From assembly GCF_000711725.1 (NCBI RefSeq), contig NZ_JONP01000005.1, positions 1-64,000 of the forward strand: a stretch of DNA of 64,000 nucleotides, given 5' to 3'. The stretch is from Roseomonas aerilata DSM 19363. Lineage in GTDB: Bacteria; Pseudomonadota; Alphaproteobacteria; Acetobacterales; Acetobacteraceae. The notes below the pieces were generated by a model that was given only the letters and a program-made list of their open reading frames with translations, was not told where the DNA came from and did not search any database. Below, one piece after another: positions 34,059-42,507 of the stretch. The translations under genes and the position numbers were made by a program. Position 1 is the first letter of the stretch. Each line of letters starts with the position of its first letter.

Positions 34059-35855
34059 TCAGGTCGCTCCCTCGTCCCGCAGCAGTGCCTCTACCGTGTC
34101 GGGCGGCACGTCCGCGGTGGTGAAGGCGGCGCCGGCGCCGCGCATGAGCACGAAGCGCATCGCGCCATCCCGCACCTTCTTGTCCTTCCTCATGCGCCCG
34201 AGCAGCGCCTCGGCTGAGAAGCCGCGGGGCAGGTCGCAGAGGCGCGCGGGCAGGCCGACCGTCGCCAGGTGCTCGATCACCCGCCCCGGCCATTCCTGCG
34301 AGCAGTGGCCGAGCCGGGCCGAGAGGCTGGCCGCGAGGCCAAGGCCGACCGCGACCGCCTCCCCGTGCAGCAGCGTGCCGTCGTAGCCGCACTCGGCCTC
34401 CAGCGCGTGGGCAAAGGTGTGGCCGAGGTTGAGCAGGGCCCGGCCGCCCTCCGGCGCCTCCTCCCGCTCGTCGGCCACGACCACCCCGGCCTTCAGGCGG
34501 CAGGACTCGAGCACGGCGTGGCGCAGCGCCTCCGGGTCGCCGGCCATGGCGGCCGGGCCCTGGGCCTCGCACCATTCCCAGAGCGGGCCCTGGAGCAGCC
34601 CGTGCTTCGCAACCTCCCCCCAGCCCGCGCGCAGCTCGCGCCGCGGCAGGGTTGCGAGGGTATCCGTATCGGCCAGCACGATACGTGGCTGGTGGAAGGC
34701 ACCCGCGAGGTTCTTGCCCGCGCGCAGGTTCACCCCGGTCTTGCCGCCGACGGAGCTGTCCACCTGGGAGAGCAGCGTGGTCGGCACCTGCACGAAGGGC
34801 AGGCCGCGCAGCGCGACGGCGGCCGCGAAGCCCGCCAGGTCCCCCACCACCCCGCCGCCGAGGGCGATCACGGTCGTCTTCCGGTCCGTGCCGCCAGCGA
34901 GAAGGCCTTCCAGCACCTCCTCCAGCATGGTCATGCGCTTGGAGCCCTCGCCCGGCGGGACCAGGATCTCGGCGCAGAGGTCAATGCCGCTCTCGGCCAG
35001 GCCGGCGCGGAGCGTCGGCAGGTGAAGCGCCGCGACCGAGGCGTCGGAGACCACCGCCACCCGGCGGGAGGGCAGGTGCGGGGACAGCAGCCCGCCCGCG
35101 CGGGCCAGGAGGCCAGAGCCCACCACCACCTCGTAGGCGCCGGTCGAGAGGGCGACGGGCAGCCGCGCCGGCCGCTGCCAGCCGAGGATGGCGCGCTCCA
35201 CCCGCAGCGTCGTCACCTCCGGCGCGTCGTCGCCGCAGTCGAGGGCGAGATCGGCCTCGGCGTAGAAAGGGTAGCGGGCGGCCATCAGGCCCCGCAGCAC
35301 CTCCTCCGGGTCGCGCCCGATGAAGAGAGGGCGGTTGCTGCGCCCGACGATCCGCCGCTTGAGCACGGGGATGTCGGCGCGGAGCCAGACGGTGACCGCC
35401 CCGGCCTCGCGCAAGGCGCGGCGGGTGCGGGCATCCGCATAGGCGCCGCCGCCGGTGGCCAGCACGACCGGCGGGCCGGCCGCGATCCGGCTGATCACCC
35501 GGCGCTCGCCGTCGCGGAAATGGGCCTCGCCGTAGCGGGCGAAGATCTCGGCGACCGTCATGCCGGCCGCGTTCTCGATCTCGGTGTCGGCGTCGAGGAA
35601 GGGCAGGCCGAGGCGCGCGGCCAGGCGCTTGCCGATCGCGGACTTTCCCGCCCCCGGCATGCCCACGAGGACAATGCTGTGCATGGGGCTGTGCATGGGG
35701 CTGTGCGACGGCCGCGCCGCGGCGGCCTGAGGGGCGGCCTGAGGGGCGGCCTGGGGGGCGGGGGGTGGCCCTTCGGTCGCTTCGGCGTCCGTCGTGGCGG
35801 GGAGGGGATCGGCGAGGTTGCGTGACACGGCGCGCGACGCTAGCACAAGCCGCAC
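34059..35855 (-). CDS. aroKB: Fused shikimate kinase/3-dehydroquinate synthase
   Basis: Two shikimate-pathway enzymes in one polypeptide. Residues about 60 to 225 are shikimate kinase with Walker A GMPGAGKSAIGKRLA and TGGGAY. Residues from about 240 are 3-dehydroquinate synthase with PPGEGSKRM, GGGVVGDLAGF, SSVGGKTGVN and the zinc ligands in LLNLGHTFAHALE. Both domains look intact. The N-terminus is uncertain: the frame opens at GTG 35855, but the first 50 residues are low-complexity (Pro-Gln-Ala-Ala repeats) and ATGs at 35696 and 35684 just before the kinase domain are realistic starts. Divergent from a small ORF and xerD. Confidence 0.93.
   Translation of the reverse strand: MRLVLASRAVSRNLADPLPATTDAEATEGPPPAPQAAPQAAPQAAAARPSHSPMHSPMHSIVLVGMPGAGKSAIGKRLAARLGLPFLDADTEIENAAGMTVAEIFARYGEAHFRDGERRVISRIAAGPPVVLATGGGAYADARTRRALREAGAVTVWLRADIPVLKRRIVGRSNRPLFIGRDPEEVLRGLMAARYPFYAEADLALDCGDDAPEVTTLRVERAILGWQRPARLPVALSTGAYEVVVGSGLLARAGGLLSPHLPSRRVAVVSDASVAALHLPTLRAGLAESGIDLCAEILVPPGEGSKRMTMLEEVLEGLLAGGTDRKTTVIALGGGVVGDLAGFAAAVALRGLPFVQVPTTLLSQVDSSVGGKTGVNLRAGKNLAGAFHQPRIVLADTDTLATLPRRELRAGWGEVAKHGLLQGPLWEWCEAQGPAAMAGDPEALRHAVLESCRLKAGVVVADEREEAPEGGRALLNLGHTFAHALEAECGYDGTLLHGEAVAVGLGLAASLSARLGHCSQEWPGRVIEHLATVGLPARLCDLPRGFSAEALLGRMRKDKKVRDGAMRFVLMRGAGAAFTTADVPPDTVEALLRDEGAT
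35681..35704. repeat. Tandem 12-bp repeat, two copies
   Basis: GCATGGGGCTGT occurs twice in a row and encodes the Ser-Pro-Met-His repeats just before the shikimate kinase domain. Both candidate ATG codons lie inside it, so copy number affects which start is used. Confidence 0.7.
35721..35756. repeat. Tandem 12-bp repeat, three copies
   Basis: GGCGGCCTGAGG occurs three times (last copy one mismatch), encoding Pro-Gln-Ala-Ala units in the putative N-terminal extension of AroKB. Likely a slippage-generated array. Confidence 0.75.
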
Positions 35856-35923
35856 GCCGCGTCGTCCGCGCGGCCCGCAGAGAGTCGCGCCGCGCGGCGC
35901 GCCCCGGGGAAGCCGATTACCTG

Positions 35924-36070
35924 ATGTTCCGACGCCCCATCCTCGTGGTGATCCTCCTGCTGGTGGGCCTTCTCGTCGCGGGTCTGCTCGCCGTCGGCGC
36001 CTTCCCGCCAGGTGTGAAGCAGCAGCCGGTCGAGCGCGTGCTGCCGAACGACCGCTTCGGCCCCCGCTGA
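35924..36070 (+). CDS. Small single-pass membrane protein
   Basis: Protein of 48 residues: MFRRP, then a hydrophobic helix (ILVVILLLVGLLVAGLLAVGAF) and a short polar tail ending in NDRFGPR. Not recognised. GGGGAAG lies about 11 bases before the ATG and the frame ends about 40 bp before the xerD start, so it is probably the first gene of the xerD transcript. Confidence 0.6.
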   Translation: MFRRPILVVILLLVGLLVAGLLAVGAFPPGVKQQPVERVLPNDRFGPR

Positions 36071-36111
36071 GACAGGTCGGCCGACCCTCGCCGGCCGACC
36101 GGCGCGAGGGC

Positions 36112-37002
36112 TTGAACCGTCACGTCGAGGCCTTCATGGAGGTGCTGCAGGCCGAGCGCGGCGCGGCGCGCAACACGGTGGAGGCCTACCGCGCGGACCT
36201 CACGGACGCGATCGGCTACGCCGCGCGCCGCGCGGGGGAGACGGCCGAGGCGATGAGCGCCGCCACCCTCTCGGCCTATATCGCGGGGCTGACGGATTCC
36301 GGCCTCTCGCCCCGCACCGCCGCCCGCCGCCTCTCGGCGCTCCGCCAGTTCCACCGTTACCTCGCCTTGCAGGGCCTGCGCGCCGACGACCCGACGGAAG
36401 CGTTGGACAGCCCGGCCAAGCCTGCCCTGCTGCCCCACCCGCTGCGCGAGGAGGAGGTGGAGCGACTGATCGCCGCCGCCGTCCGCTTGCCGGTCCGGCG
36501 GGCGCCCCTCGCGGTTGCGGTCTGCGAGCTGCTCTACTGCTCCGGCCTCCGGGCGAGCGAGCTGGTGGAGCTGCCGGCGACGGCGCTGCGGGAGGATTCC
36601 CCCCTCGTCGTTGTCCGCGGCAAGGGCGGCAAGGAGCGGCTGGTGCCGATCAGCGCCCGCGCGCGGGAGGCGGTGCGGGCCGCGCGGGCGGGCGTGAAGG
36701 GGGCGGAGACCTCCCGGTGGCTCTTTCCCTCCCGCGGAGCCTCGGGGCACCTGACGCGGCAGACCCTCAACAACCTGCTGGAGGAGGCGGCGCTAGCGGC
36801 CGGGATCGAGCCGGCGCGTGTCTCGCCGCACGTGCTTCGCCACTCCTTCGCCTCCCACCTGCTGGGGCGCGGGGCGGACCTGCGGACGCTGCAGGTGCTG
36901 CTCGGCCATGCCGACATCGCCACCACCCAGATCTACACGCAGGTGCTGGAGGAACGGCTGCGCGCCCTGGTGGAGGAGCACCACCCGCTGGCGCGGGCCT
37001 GA
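36112..37002 (+). CDS. xerD: Tyrosine recombinase XerD
   Basis: Site-specific recombinase that resolves chromosome dimers at dif with XerC at division. About 296 residues. The N-terminal SAM-like core-binding domain contains AERGAARNTVEAYRADL; the catalytic domain has Arg in SGLRASEL, Lys in GKGGKERLVP, HVLRHSFASH, the His in LGHADIATTQ and the Tyr of IYTQV. TTG 36112 gives the normal length; the ATG at 36136 would clip the first helix. The position near aroK/aroB and accA is typical of alphaproteobacteria, supporting XerD over a phage integrase. Confidence 0.92.
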   Translation: MNRHVEAFMEVLQAERGAARNTVEAYRADLTDAIGYAARRAGETAEAMSAATLSAYIAGLTDSGLSPRTAARRLSALRQFHRYLALQGLRADDPTEALDSPAKPALLPHPLREEEVERLIAAAVRLPVRRAPLAVAVCELLYCSGLRASELVELPATALREDSPLVVVRGKGGKERLVPISARAREAVRAARAGVKGAETSRWLFPSRGASGHLTRQTLNNLLEEAALAAGIEPARVSPHVLRHSFASHLLGRGADLRTLQVLLGHADIATTQIYTQVLEERLRALVEEHHPLARA

Positions 37003-37014
37003 GCCAGGGGCGCC

Positions 37015-37932
37015 TCAACGCTCCCAGGGCGGGACGGGGAGGAGGCGCTGCACGAGAAGGTCCGTCAGCGCGCGGACACGGGCCGGCGCGGCGGTGTTGC
37101 CGGGAAGGACGAGCCAGATCCCGAGCTGTTCCGGCACGCCGAGGCCCGGAGGCAGCGCAACCAGCTCGCCGCGCCGCAGATGCTCGCCGATGTCCCAGGT
37201 GGAGTGCAGGCCGATGCCCAGGCCGGCGAGGCAGGCCTCGCGCAACGCCTCGTTGCTGCTGCTGACCATGCGGGGAAGGAGCCGGGCGCGCGCGGCGGGG
37301 CCGCCCCCCTCGGGCAGCAGCATCCAGGCCTCCACCCCGTGCAGCACCAGGGCATCGTGGACGGCCAGCTCCTCCGCGCTGCCGGGCAGGCCGCGGCGGG
37401 CAATGTAGGAAGGAGCCGCGCAGAGCACGCGGCGGTTATGGGCCAGGCGCCGCGCCACCAGCGTCTGCCCCGAGAGCGGCGCGATCCGCACGGCCGCGTC
37501 GCAGCCAGTGGCCACGAGGTCGAGCTGGCTGTCGGTGAGCAGGAGGTCCAGCCGCAGGCCGGGATGGATCGACAGCAGTTCCGCCAATAGCGGCGAGAGG
37601 ATCTTGCGGCCGAAGGTGGCGGGCGCGGTGAGCCGGAGCGTGCCGGAGGGAGCGTCCGAGCCGCCGGGCAGCGCCGCCTCCGCCTCGGCCGCCGCGGCGA
37701 GGACGCGCTCGGCATGGGGCAGGAAGGCCTCCCCCTCCGGCGTCGGGCGGAGGCGGCGCGTGGTGCGCGCGAAGAGCCGCAGGCCGAGCCGGCCCTCGAG
37801 CACCGCCAGCCGCCGGCTCGCCGCCGCCGGGGTCAGCCCCAGCGCCCGCGCCGCCACCGTGAGGCTTCCCGCCTGCGCCACCCGCTGCACAAGGCGCAGA
37901 TCGAGGAGATCGAAGGGAGGATTGTTGACCAT
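37015..37932 (-). CDS. LysR-family transcriptional regulator
   Basis: Protein of 305 residues with an N-terminal winged helix-turn-helix (LVQRVAQAGSLTVAARALGLTPAAASRRLAVLE split over two helices) and a LysR substrate-binding domain (GTLRLTAPATFGRKILSPLL). It resembles the AaeR/DhcR-like subgroup common in proteobacteria. It is divergent from an MDR oxidoreductase gene, the usual arrangement for a LysR regulator and its target; the inverted repeat in the gap is a possible operator. Effector unknown. Confidence 0.93.
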   Translation of the reverse strand: MVNNPPFDLLDLRLVQRVAQAGSLTVAARALGLTPAAASRRLAVLEGRLGLRLFARTTRRLRPTPEGEAFLPHAERVLAAAAEAEAALPGGSDAPSGTLRLTAPATFGRKILSPLLAELLSIHPGLRLDLLLTDSQLDLVATGCDAAVRIAPLSGQTLVARRLAHNRRVLCAAPSYIARRGLPGSAEELAVHDALVLHGVEAWMLLPEGGGPAARARLLPRMVSSSNEALREACLAGLGIGLHSTWDIGEHLRRGELVALPPGLGVPEQLGIWLVLPGNTAAPARVRALTDLLVQRLLPVPPWER

Positions 37933-37934
37933 GC

Positions 37935-37970
37935 ATTGAAAGTGTTTCTTGTCGCGGACGTATTTTCAAT
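37935..37970. promoter_or_regulatory. Inverted repeat in LysR/MDR divergent promoter
   Basis: ATTGAAA (37935-37941) and TTTCAAT (37964-37970) are perfect arms 22 bases apart, in the AT-rich strip just beyond the LysR start codon. They could be half-sites for the LysR protein, although the spacing is longer than the classic T-N11-A box. Confidence 0.4.
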
Positions 37971-38044
37971 CCGGATAAAAGAAGCCATCTCGCCGGCACC
38001 ACGGGCCGTGTCCCGTCGCGCCGTACCGATCAGGAAGAGAGCCC

Positions 38045-39070
38045 ATGCGAGCCGTCGCCTATACCCGCAGCCTGCCCGTCACCGAGCCGGAGGCGCTGCA
38101 GGACCTGGAGCTGCCCGAGCCCGCGGCGCCGCGCGGGCGCGACCTGCTGGTGGAGGTGCGCGCCGTCTCGGTGAACCCCGTGGACGCGAAGGTGCGCGCC
38201 CGCACCGATCCCGGCGGCACGCCGAAGGTGCTCGGCTACGACGCCGCCGGCGTGGTTCGCGCGGTCGGGCCGGAGGTGCGGCTGTTCCGACCCGGGGATG
38301 CTGTCTTCTACGCGGGCGATATCACCCGGCCCGGCACGGATGCCGAGCTGCACCTCGTGGACGAGCGCATCGTCGGGCCCAAGCCGGCGCGCCTGTCCTT
38401 CGCCGAGGCCGCGGCCGTGCCGCTCACGGCGATCACGGCCTGGGAGGCCCTGTTCGACCGCCTGGGCATCGAGCGCGATCCCGCGCCGCGGGAGGAGGCG
38501 GTGCTCATCATCGGCGGCGCCGGCGGTGTCGGCTCCATCGCGGTGCAGCTAGCGCGGCAGCTGACGGGGCTGCGCGTGGTCGCCACGGCTAGCCGGCCGG
38601 AGACGAGGGAATGGGTGCGCGGGATGGGCGCGCACGACGTACTGGACCATGGCGGCGACCTCGTGGCCCAGGCCCGCGCGCTCGGCGTGCCGGTCCGCGC
38701 CGTCTTCGCCACCACGCACAGCGAGGCGCACTGGGCCGCGATCTGCGAGATCGTCGCGCCGCAGGGGGCGGTCTGCCTCATCGACGATCCGAAGAACCCG
38801 CCAGACGTGCGGATGCTGAAGGGCAAGTCGGCCTCACTGCACTGGGAGTTTATGTTCGCGCGCGCCATGCACCACACCCCCGACATGCAGGAGCAGCACC
38901 GGCTGCTGGCCGAGGTGAGCCGCATGCTGGACGCGGGCACGCTGCGGACGACGCTGGCCGAGCATTTCGGCCCGATCGACGCGGCCAACCTCCGCCGCGC
39001 GCATGCCGCTATCGAGAGCGGAACGGCGCGCGGCAAGATCGTGTTGGAGGGCTTCGGCGCGGGCGGCTGA
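38045..39070 (+). CDS. Zinc-less MDR oxidoreductase (quinone oxidoreductase type)
   Basis: Medium-chain reductase of 341 residues with the GroES-like N-terminus (VSVNPVDAKVRAR), the Rossmann motif GGAGGVGSIAVQLARQL, and a C-terminal LEGFGAG. The catalytic zinc Cys and structural Cys lobe are absent, as in quinone oxidoreductases/zeta-crystallins. It reduces quinones or activated double bonds with NADPH. AGGAAGAGA precedes the ATG at good spacing. Probably regulated by the divergent LysR protein. Confidence 0.9.
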   Translation: MRAVAYTRSLPVTEPEALQDLELPEPAAPRGRDLLVEVRAVSVNPVDAKVRARTDPGGTPKVLGYDAAGVVRAVGPEVRLFRPGDAVFYAGDITRPGTDAELHLVDERIVGPKPARLSFAEAAAVPLTAITAWEALFDRLGIERDPAPREEAVLIIGGAGGVGSIAVQLARQLTGLRVVATASRPETREWVRGMGAHDVLDHGGDLVAQARALGVPVRAVFATTHSEAHWAAICEIVAPQGAVCLIDDPKNPPDVRMLKGKSASLHWEFMFARAMHHTPDMQEQHRLLAEVSRMLDAGTLRTTLAEHFGPIDAANLRRAHAAIESGTARGKIVLEGFGAGG

Positions 39071-39092
39071 CGCAGCCCGGTCCGGGTGGGCC

Positions 39093-39839
39093 TCAGCGCC
39101 CGCCCGAGACGGGGATCAGCGCGCCCGTGAGGTAAGGCGCCTCGCCGGAGAGAAGCCAGAGGATGGCCTCCGCGCATTCCTCTGCCGTGCCGATCCGGCC
39201 CGCGGGCACGCTGGGGGCCAGCTGCGCCAGCCGGTCGCCCACCCCCGCGGCCGCGTGGATCTCGGTGTCGATCAGGCCGGGCATCAGGGCGTTCACCCGG
39301 ATGCCCTCCGGCGCCAGCTCCCGCGCTAGGCCGACCGTGAGGCTGTTCACCGCACCCTTGGCCGCGGCATAGGCCGTCCACTGCCCCGCGCCGCCGATCG
39401 TCGCCGCGACGGAGGAGAGGTTGACGACCGAACCCCCCGCGCCGCCGCGCTTCGTGGACATGCGCCGCGCCGCCGCCTGGGTGCAGAGCATGGTGCCGAC
39501 CACGCTGACATCCAGCACGCGACGGATGGTGGCGGCGTCGTAGCCATCGAGCCGCGTGGCGGGGCCGGTGATCCCGGCATTGTTCACCAGCCCCGTCACC
39601 GGTCCTAACTCGTGGTCGATGGCGGCGAACATCGCCTCCACCTCCTCCTCCCGCGCCACGTCGGCGCGGCCCATGGCGGCGCGGCCGCCACCAGCGCGGA
39701 TCTCCTCCACCACGGCGCGGGCGCGGTCCTCGCGCTCCGCGTAGTTCACGAAGACCGCGTGGCCGCGCCGTGCGGCCAGCCGGGCCGTGGCGGCACCGAT
39801 GCCACGGCCCGAGCCCGTCACCAGGATGACGCCGGCCAT
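39093..39839 (-). CDS. SDR family oxidoreductase
   Basis: Classical SDR of 248 residues with LVTGSGRGIGAAT, NNAGIT, Ser in VNLSSVAA and YAAAK as catalytic Tyr and Lys, and the family end with LTGALIPVSGGR. 3-ketoacyl-ACP-reductase-like; substrate unknown. Starts 5 bp after the stop of the Bug receptor gene on the same strand, so they share a transcript and may use the same compound. Convergent to the MDR gene with about 20 bp between. Confidence 0.9.
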   Translation of the reverse strand: MAGVILVTGSGRGIGAATARLAARRGHAVFVNYAEREDRARAVVEEIRAGGGRAAMGRADVAREEEVEAMFAAIDHELGPVTGLVNNAGITGPATRLDGYDAATIRRVLDVSVVGTMLCTQAAARRMSTKRGGAGGSVVNLSSVAATIGGAGQWTAYAAAKGAVNSLTVGLARELAPEGIRVNALMPGLIDTEIHAAAGVGDRLAQLAPSVPAGRIGTAEECAEAILWLLSGEAPYLTGALIPVSGGR

Positions 39840-39844
39840 GCGCC

Positions 39845-40846
39845 CTATTCCACCTGCAGCCGCAACTCGGCCACCAGGGGCCGGATCTGGGCCACCTGCT
39901 CGGCCACCGCCTGGCGCAGCTCGGCCGGGGAGGAGCCGACGGGCTCGGCGCCCACCTCCTCCATGCGGCGGCGAACCTCCGGATGGGCGGCGGCGGCCGC
40001 GATGTCGCGGTTCAGGCGGGCAATCACCGCCTCCGGCGTGCGGGCGGGCGCAAAGAAGCCGTTCCAGCCGCGCAGCTCCATGTTCGGGAAGCCCTGTTCC
40101 CGCACCGTCGGCACCTCCGGAAGGGCGGCGGAGCGCTGGGCCGCCAGCGTCGCCATCGGCTTGAGCGTGCCCGAGCGGACATGGCCGAGGGCGGTGGAGA
40201 GCTGGTCCCCGCCGAACTGGATGCGCCCGGCCACCATCTCCTGCACCAGCGGTGCCGCGCCGCGGAAGGGAACGTGCTCCATGCCAATCCCGGCGTCGCG
40301 CTTCAGCACCTCGCCGGCCAGGTTCATGATGCTGCCCGGGCCGGTCGAGCCGTAGAAGACGCCGGTCTGCCCCGTCGCCTTGGCGAAGGCCACGAACTCC
40401 CGCAGGTCCTTCGCCGGCACGGTGGCGGAGGCGACCAGCAGCATCGGCACGTTGGCCGCGAGGGAGACGGGGGCGAAGTCCCGCTCGATGTCGTGCGGCG
40501 CCCGCCCGGCGAGTTGCAGGGCCACCGTGGTCGAGCTGAAGGTGAGATTGTGGAAGAGCAGCGTGTGCCCGTCCGGCGCCGCCTTGGCCACCACGTCGGC
40601 ACCCAACGATCCGCCCGCGCCGCCGCGGTTCTCCACCACCACGGGCTGGCCCATGGATTCCGTCATCCGCTGCGCGAAGAGCCGCGCGAGCATGTCGGTG
40701 GTGCCACCGGCGGGGAAGGGAACGACGACGCGAACCGGGCGGTCAGGATAGGCGGACTGGGCGCGAACGATCGCGGGCGCCGCAAGGGCCGCGGTGGAGA
40801 GGGTGGCGCCCAGCAGCAGGCTGCGGCGGCCGGTGGTCCTGGCCAT
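39845..40846 (-). CDS. Bug-family (TctC-like) solute-binding protein
   Basis: Periplasmic receptor of 333 residues. The signal peptide is RRSLLLGATLSTAALAAPAIVRAQ (twin-arginine-like at the start), followed by RFPAGGTTDMLAR-type VVVPFPAGGTTDML, ENRGGAGGSLG and a late GWNGFFAPARTPE block. It binds a small carboxylate or aromatic for a tripartite transporter that is not encoded here. Co-transcribed with the SDR gene downstream. Codon use is the same as its neighbours. Confidence 0.92.
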   Translation of the reverse strand: MARTTGRRSLLLGATLSTAALAAPAIVRAQSAYPDRPVRVVVPFPAGGTTDMLARLFAQRMTESMGQPVVVENRGGAGGSLGADVVAKAAPDGHTLLFHNLTFSSTTVALQLAGRAPHDIERDFAPVSLAANVPMLLVASATVPAKDLREFVAFAKATGQTGVFYGSTGPGSIMNLAGEVLKRDAGIGMEHVPFRGAAPLVQEMVAGRIQFGGDQLSTALGHVRSGTLKPMATLAAQRSAALPEVPTVREQGFPNMELRGWNGFFAPARTPEAVIARLNRDIAAAAAHPEVRRRMEEVGAEPVGSSPAELRQAVAEQVAQIRPLVAELRLQVE

Positions 40847-41047
40847 GACGTTCCTCCGTGCCTCCCCCGTGTTCTCCGGGGGATGGAGGGCCAGCCTAGA
40901 GCGCGGCGGGCGACGGGATGAACCCCCCTTTCACCCCATGCTGGACGATTCCGGGCCCTCCCGGGCAAAGGGGGCGAGTCTGGCGTCCGCGCGCCCCCTG
41001 CGGTAAGCCCCCGGCGCCCCACAAGGCCACTTCTTTCCGGACCCCCG

Positions 41048-42004
41048 ATGCGTCACTTCCTCGACTTCGAGAAACCGATCGCCGAGCTGGAAGGCCAGAT
41101 CGAGGAGCTGCGCCGCACGACGGACGCGGGCGGCATCGACGTGGCCGACGAGATCGGCAAGCTGCGCGACAAGGCGGAGAAGCTGCTCGCCGCCACCTAC
41201 GCGAAGCTCACGCCCTGGCAGAAGGCCCAGGTCGCGCGCCATCCCGACCGGCCGAAATGCCTCGCCTATATCGCGGGGCTGATCGAGGACTTCACGCCGC
41301 TCGCCGGCGACCGCGCCTTTGCGGACGACCAGGCGGTGGTGGGCGGGCTCGGCCGCTTCCGGGGCCAGTCCGTCATGGTGCTGGGAATCGAGAAGGGCAC
41401 GGATACCGACAGCCGCATCCGCCATAATTTCGGCAGCCCGCGGCCGGAGGGCTACCGCAAGGCCCGCCGCCTCATCGAGCTGGCCGGGCGGTTCAACCTG
41501 CCCCTCCTCTCCTTCGTGGACACGGCCGGCGCCTTCCCGGGCGTGGAGGCCGAGGCGCGCGGCCAGGCGGAGGCCATCGCCCGCTCCATCGAGGCCTGCC
41601 TGGACGCCCCCGTGCCCTTCGTCGCCACCATCATCGGCGAGGGCGGGTCGGGCGGGGCCATTGCCATCGCGACGGCCGACCGCGTGCTGATGCTGGAGCA
41701 CTCGATCTACAGCGTGATCTCGCCGGAGGGTGGGGCGAGCATCCTCTGGCGCGATGCGGCCCAGGCTCCCGCCGCCGCCGAGGCGTTCCGCCTGACCGCC
41801 GAGGACCTCAAGCGCCTTAACCTGGTGGACGGGGTAATCCCCGAGCCCATGGGCGGTGCCCATCGTGAGGCCGCGGCGACCGTTCTCGCCGTGGGGAACC
41901 GGATCGAGGCCTGCCTGACCCCGCTGCTGGCCCTGGACGGCGCGACGCTGCGCGCCCGCCGGCGCGAGAAGTTCCTCGAGATGGGGCGTACCGGGGTCGT
42001 CTGA
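41048..42004 (+). CDS. accA: Acetyl-CoA carboxylase carboxyltransferase subunit alpha
   Basis: Alpha subunit of the carboxyltransferase that moves CO2 from biotin to acetyl-CoA, the first step of fatty-acid synthesis. 318 residues: the N-terminal LDFEKPIAELEGQIEEL, then ARHPDRPKC, SFVDTAGAFPGVEAEARGQAE, GEGGSGGAIAIA and the VISPEGGASILWRD region, all standard. It normally follows xerD in alphaproteobacteria; here four accessory genes lie between them. AccD is not in this window. The gene converges on a small lipoprotein gene. Confidence 0.97.
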   Translation: MRHFLDFEKPIAELEGQIEELRRTTDAGGIDVADEIGKLRDKAEKLLAATYAKLTPWQKAQVARHPDRPKCLAYIAGLIEDFTPLAGDRAFADDQAVVGGLGRFRGQSVMVLGIEKGTDTDSRIRHNFGSPRPEGYRKARRLIELAGRFNLPLLSFVDTAGAFPGVEAEARGQAEAIARSIEACLDAPVPFVATIIGEGGSGGAIAIATADRVLMLEHSIYSVISPEGGASILWRDAAQAPAAAEAFRLTAEDLKRLNLVDGVIPEPMGGAHREAAATVLAVGNRIEACLTPLLALDGATLRARRREKFLEMGRTGVV

Positions 42005-42014
42005 CCCGGGCATT

Positions 42015-42025
42015 CCCCCCCCCCC
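42015..42025. repeat. Run of eleven C residues
   Basis: Homopolymeric C tract between the convergent stops of accA and the lipoprotein gene. It lies outside both coding regions, so slippage would not change either protein. Confidence 0.85.
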
Positions 42026-42028
42026 GCA

Positions 42029-42403
42029 TCAGTAGTGGCGGTAATGCCCGTGGCGCGGCCCGTAATAGCCGCGGCGCGGCTCGTAGTAGCCCCGGCCGCG
42101 GTAATGGGGCCGGCGCGCGCTGCTCGCGATCGCGGCCCCCGCGACGGCACCGACCAGGCCCGCCGCGACGGCGGTGCCGACCTGGGCGTTCTGCTGCTCC
42201 TGGTAGACCTCGGCATTCGCGGCGGGGGCGATCGCCTGATAGTCGTAGCAGGCCTGGGTGATGCCCTGCTGGCAGGCATAGGCCGCGCTGCTCGCCTGCT
42301 GCTGGTAGGGCCCGGGCCCTACCGGCGCGCAGGCCACCGCGCTGCTGAGCGCGGCCAGCGCCGCGACAAGGCGGAAGAGGGGGCGGGAACGGGTTTCGGA
42401 CAT
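42029..42403 (-). CDS. Small putative lipoprotein
   Basis: Protein of 124 residues, family not recognised. It has a signal sequence with lipobox (LSSAVAC, Cys at residue 25), a Gln/Ala/Tyr-rich middle (YQQQASSAAYACQQG), a Gly/Ala helix resembling a glycine-zipper (VGTAVAAGLVGAVAGAAIASS) and a Tyr/Arg/Gly/His-rich tail (RGYYEPRRGYYGPRHGH). This is the plan of small outer-membrane-associated lipoproteins. It converges on accA. Confidence 0.7.
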   Translation of the reverse strand: MSETRSRPLFRLVAALAALSSAVACAPVGPGPYQQQASSAAYACQQGITQACYDYQAIAPAANAEVYQEQQNAQVGTAVAAGLVGAVAGAAIASSARRPHYRGRGYYEPRRGYYGPRHGHYRHY

Positions 42404-42507
42404 GTGCGGGGGCCTCCCGGGCGTTACCGGGCGTAACGCGACGCCTGAACGGAGGTTCCGCGCTTGAGGTCCTGGACGAAACGGTTTCGCAAAGGTGCCG
42501 AGGACGC

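Noticed and set aside
35681-35756. Short tandem repeats considered as a CRISPR array
   Set aside because: The 12-bp units are contiguous with no spacers and lie in coding sequence.
36112-37002. Possible phage or integrative-element integrase
   Set aside because: Length, N-terminal domain and location beside aroKB and accA match chromosomal XerD; no phage genes or attachment sites were found nearby.
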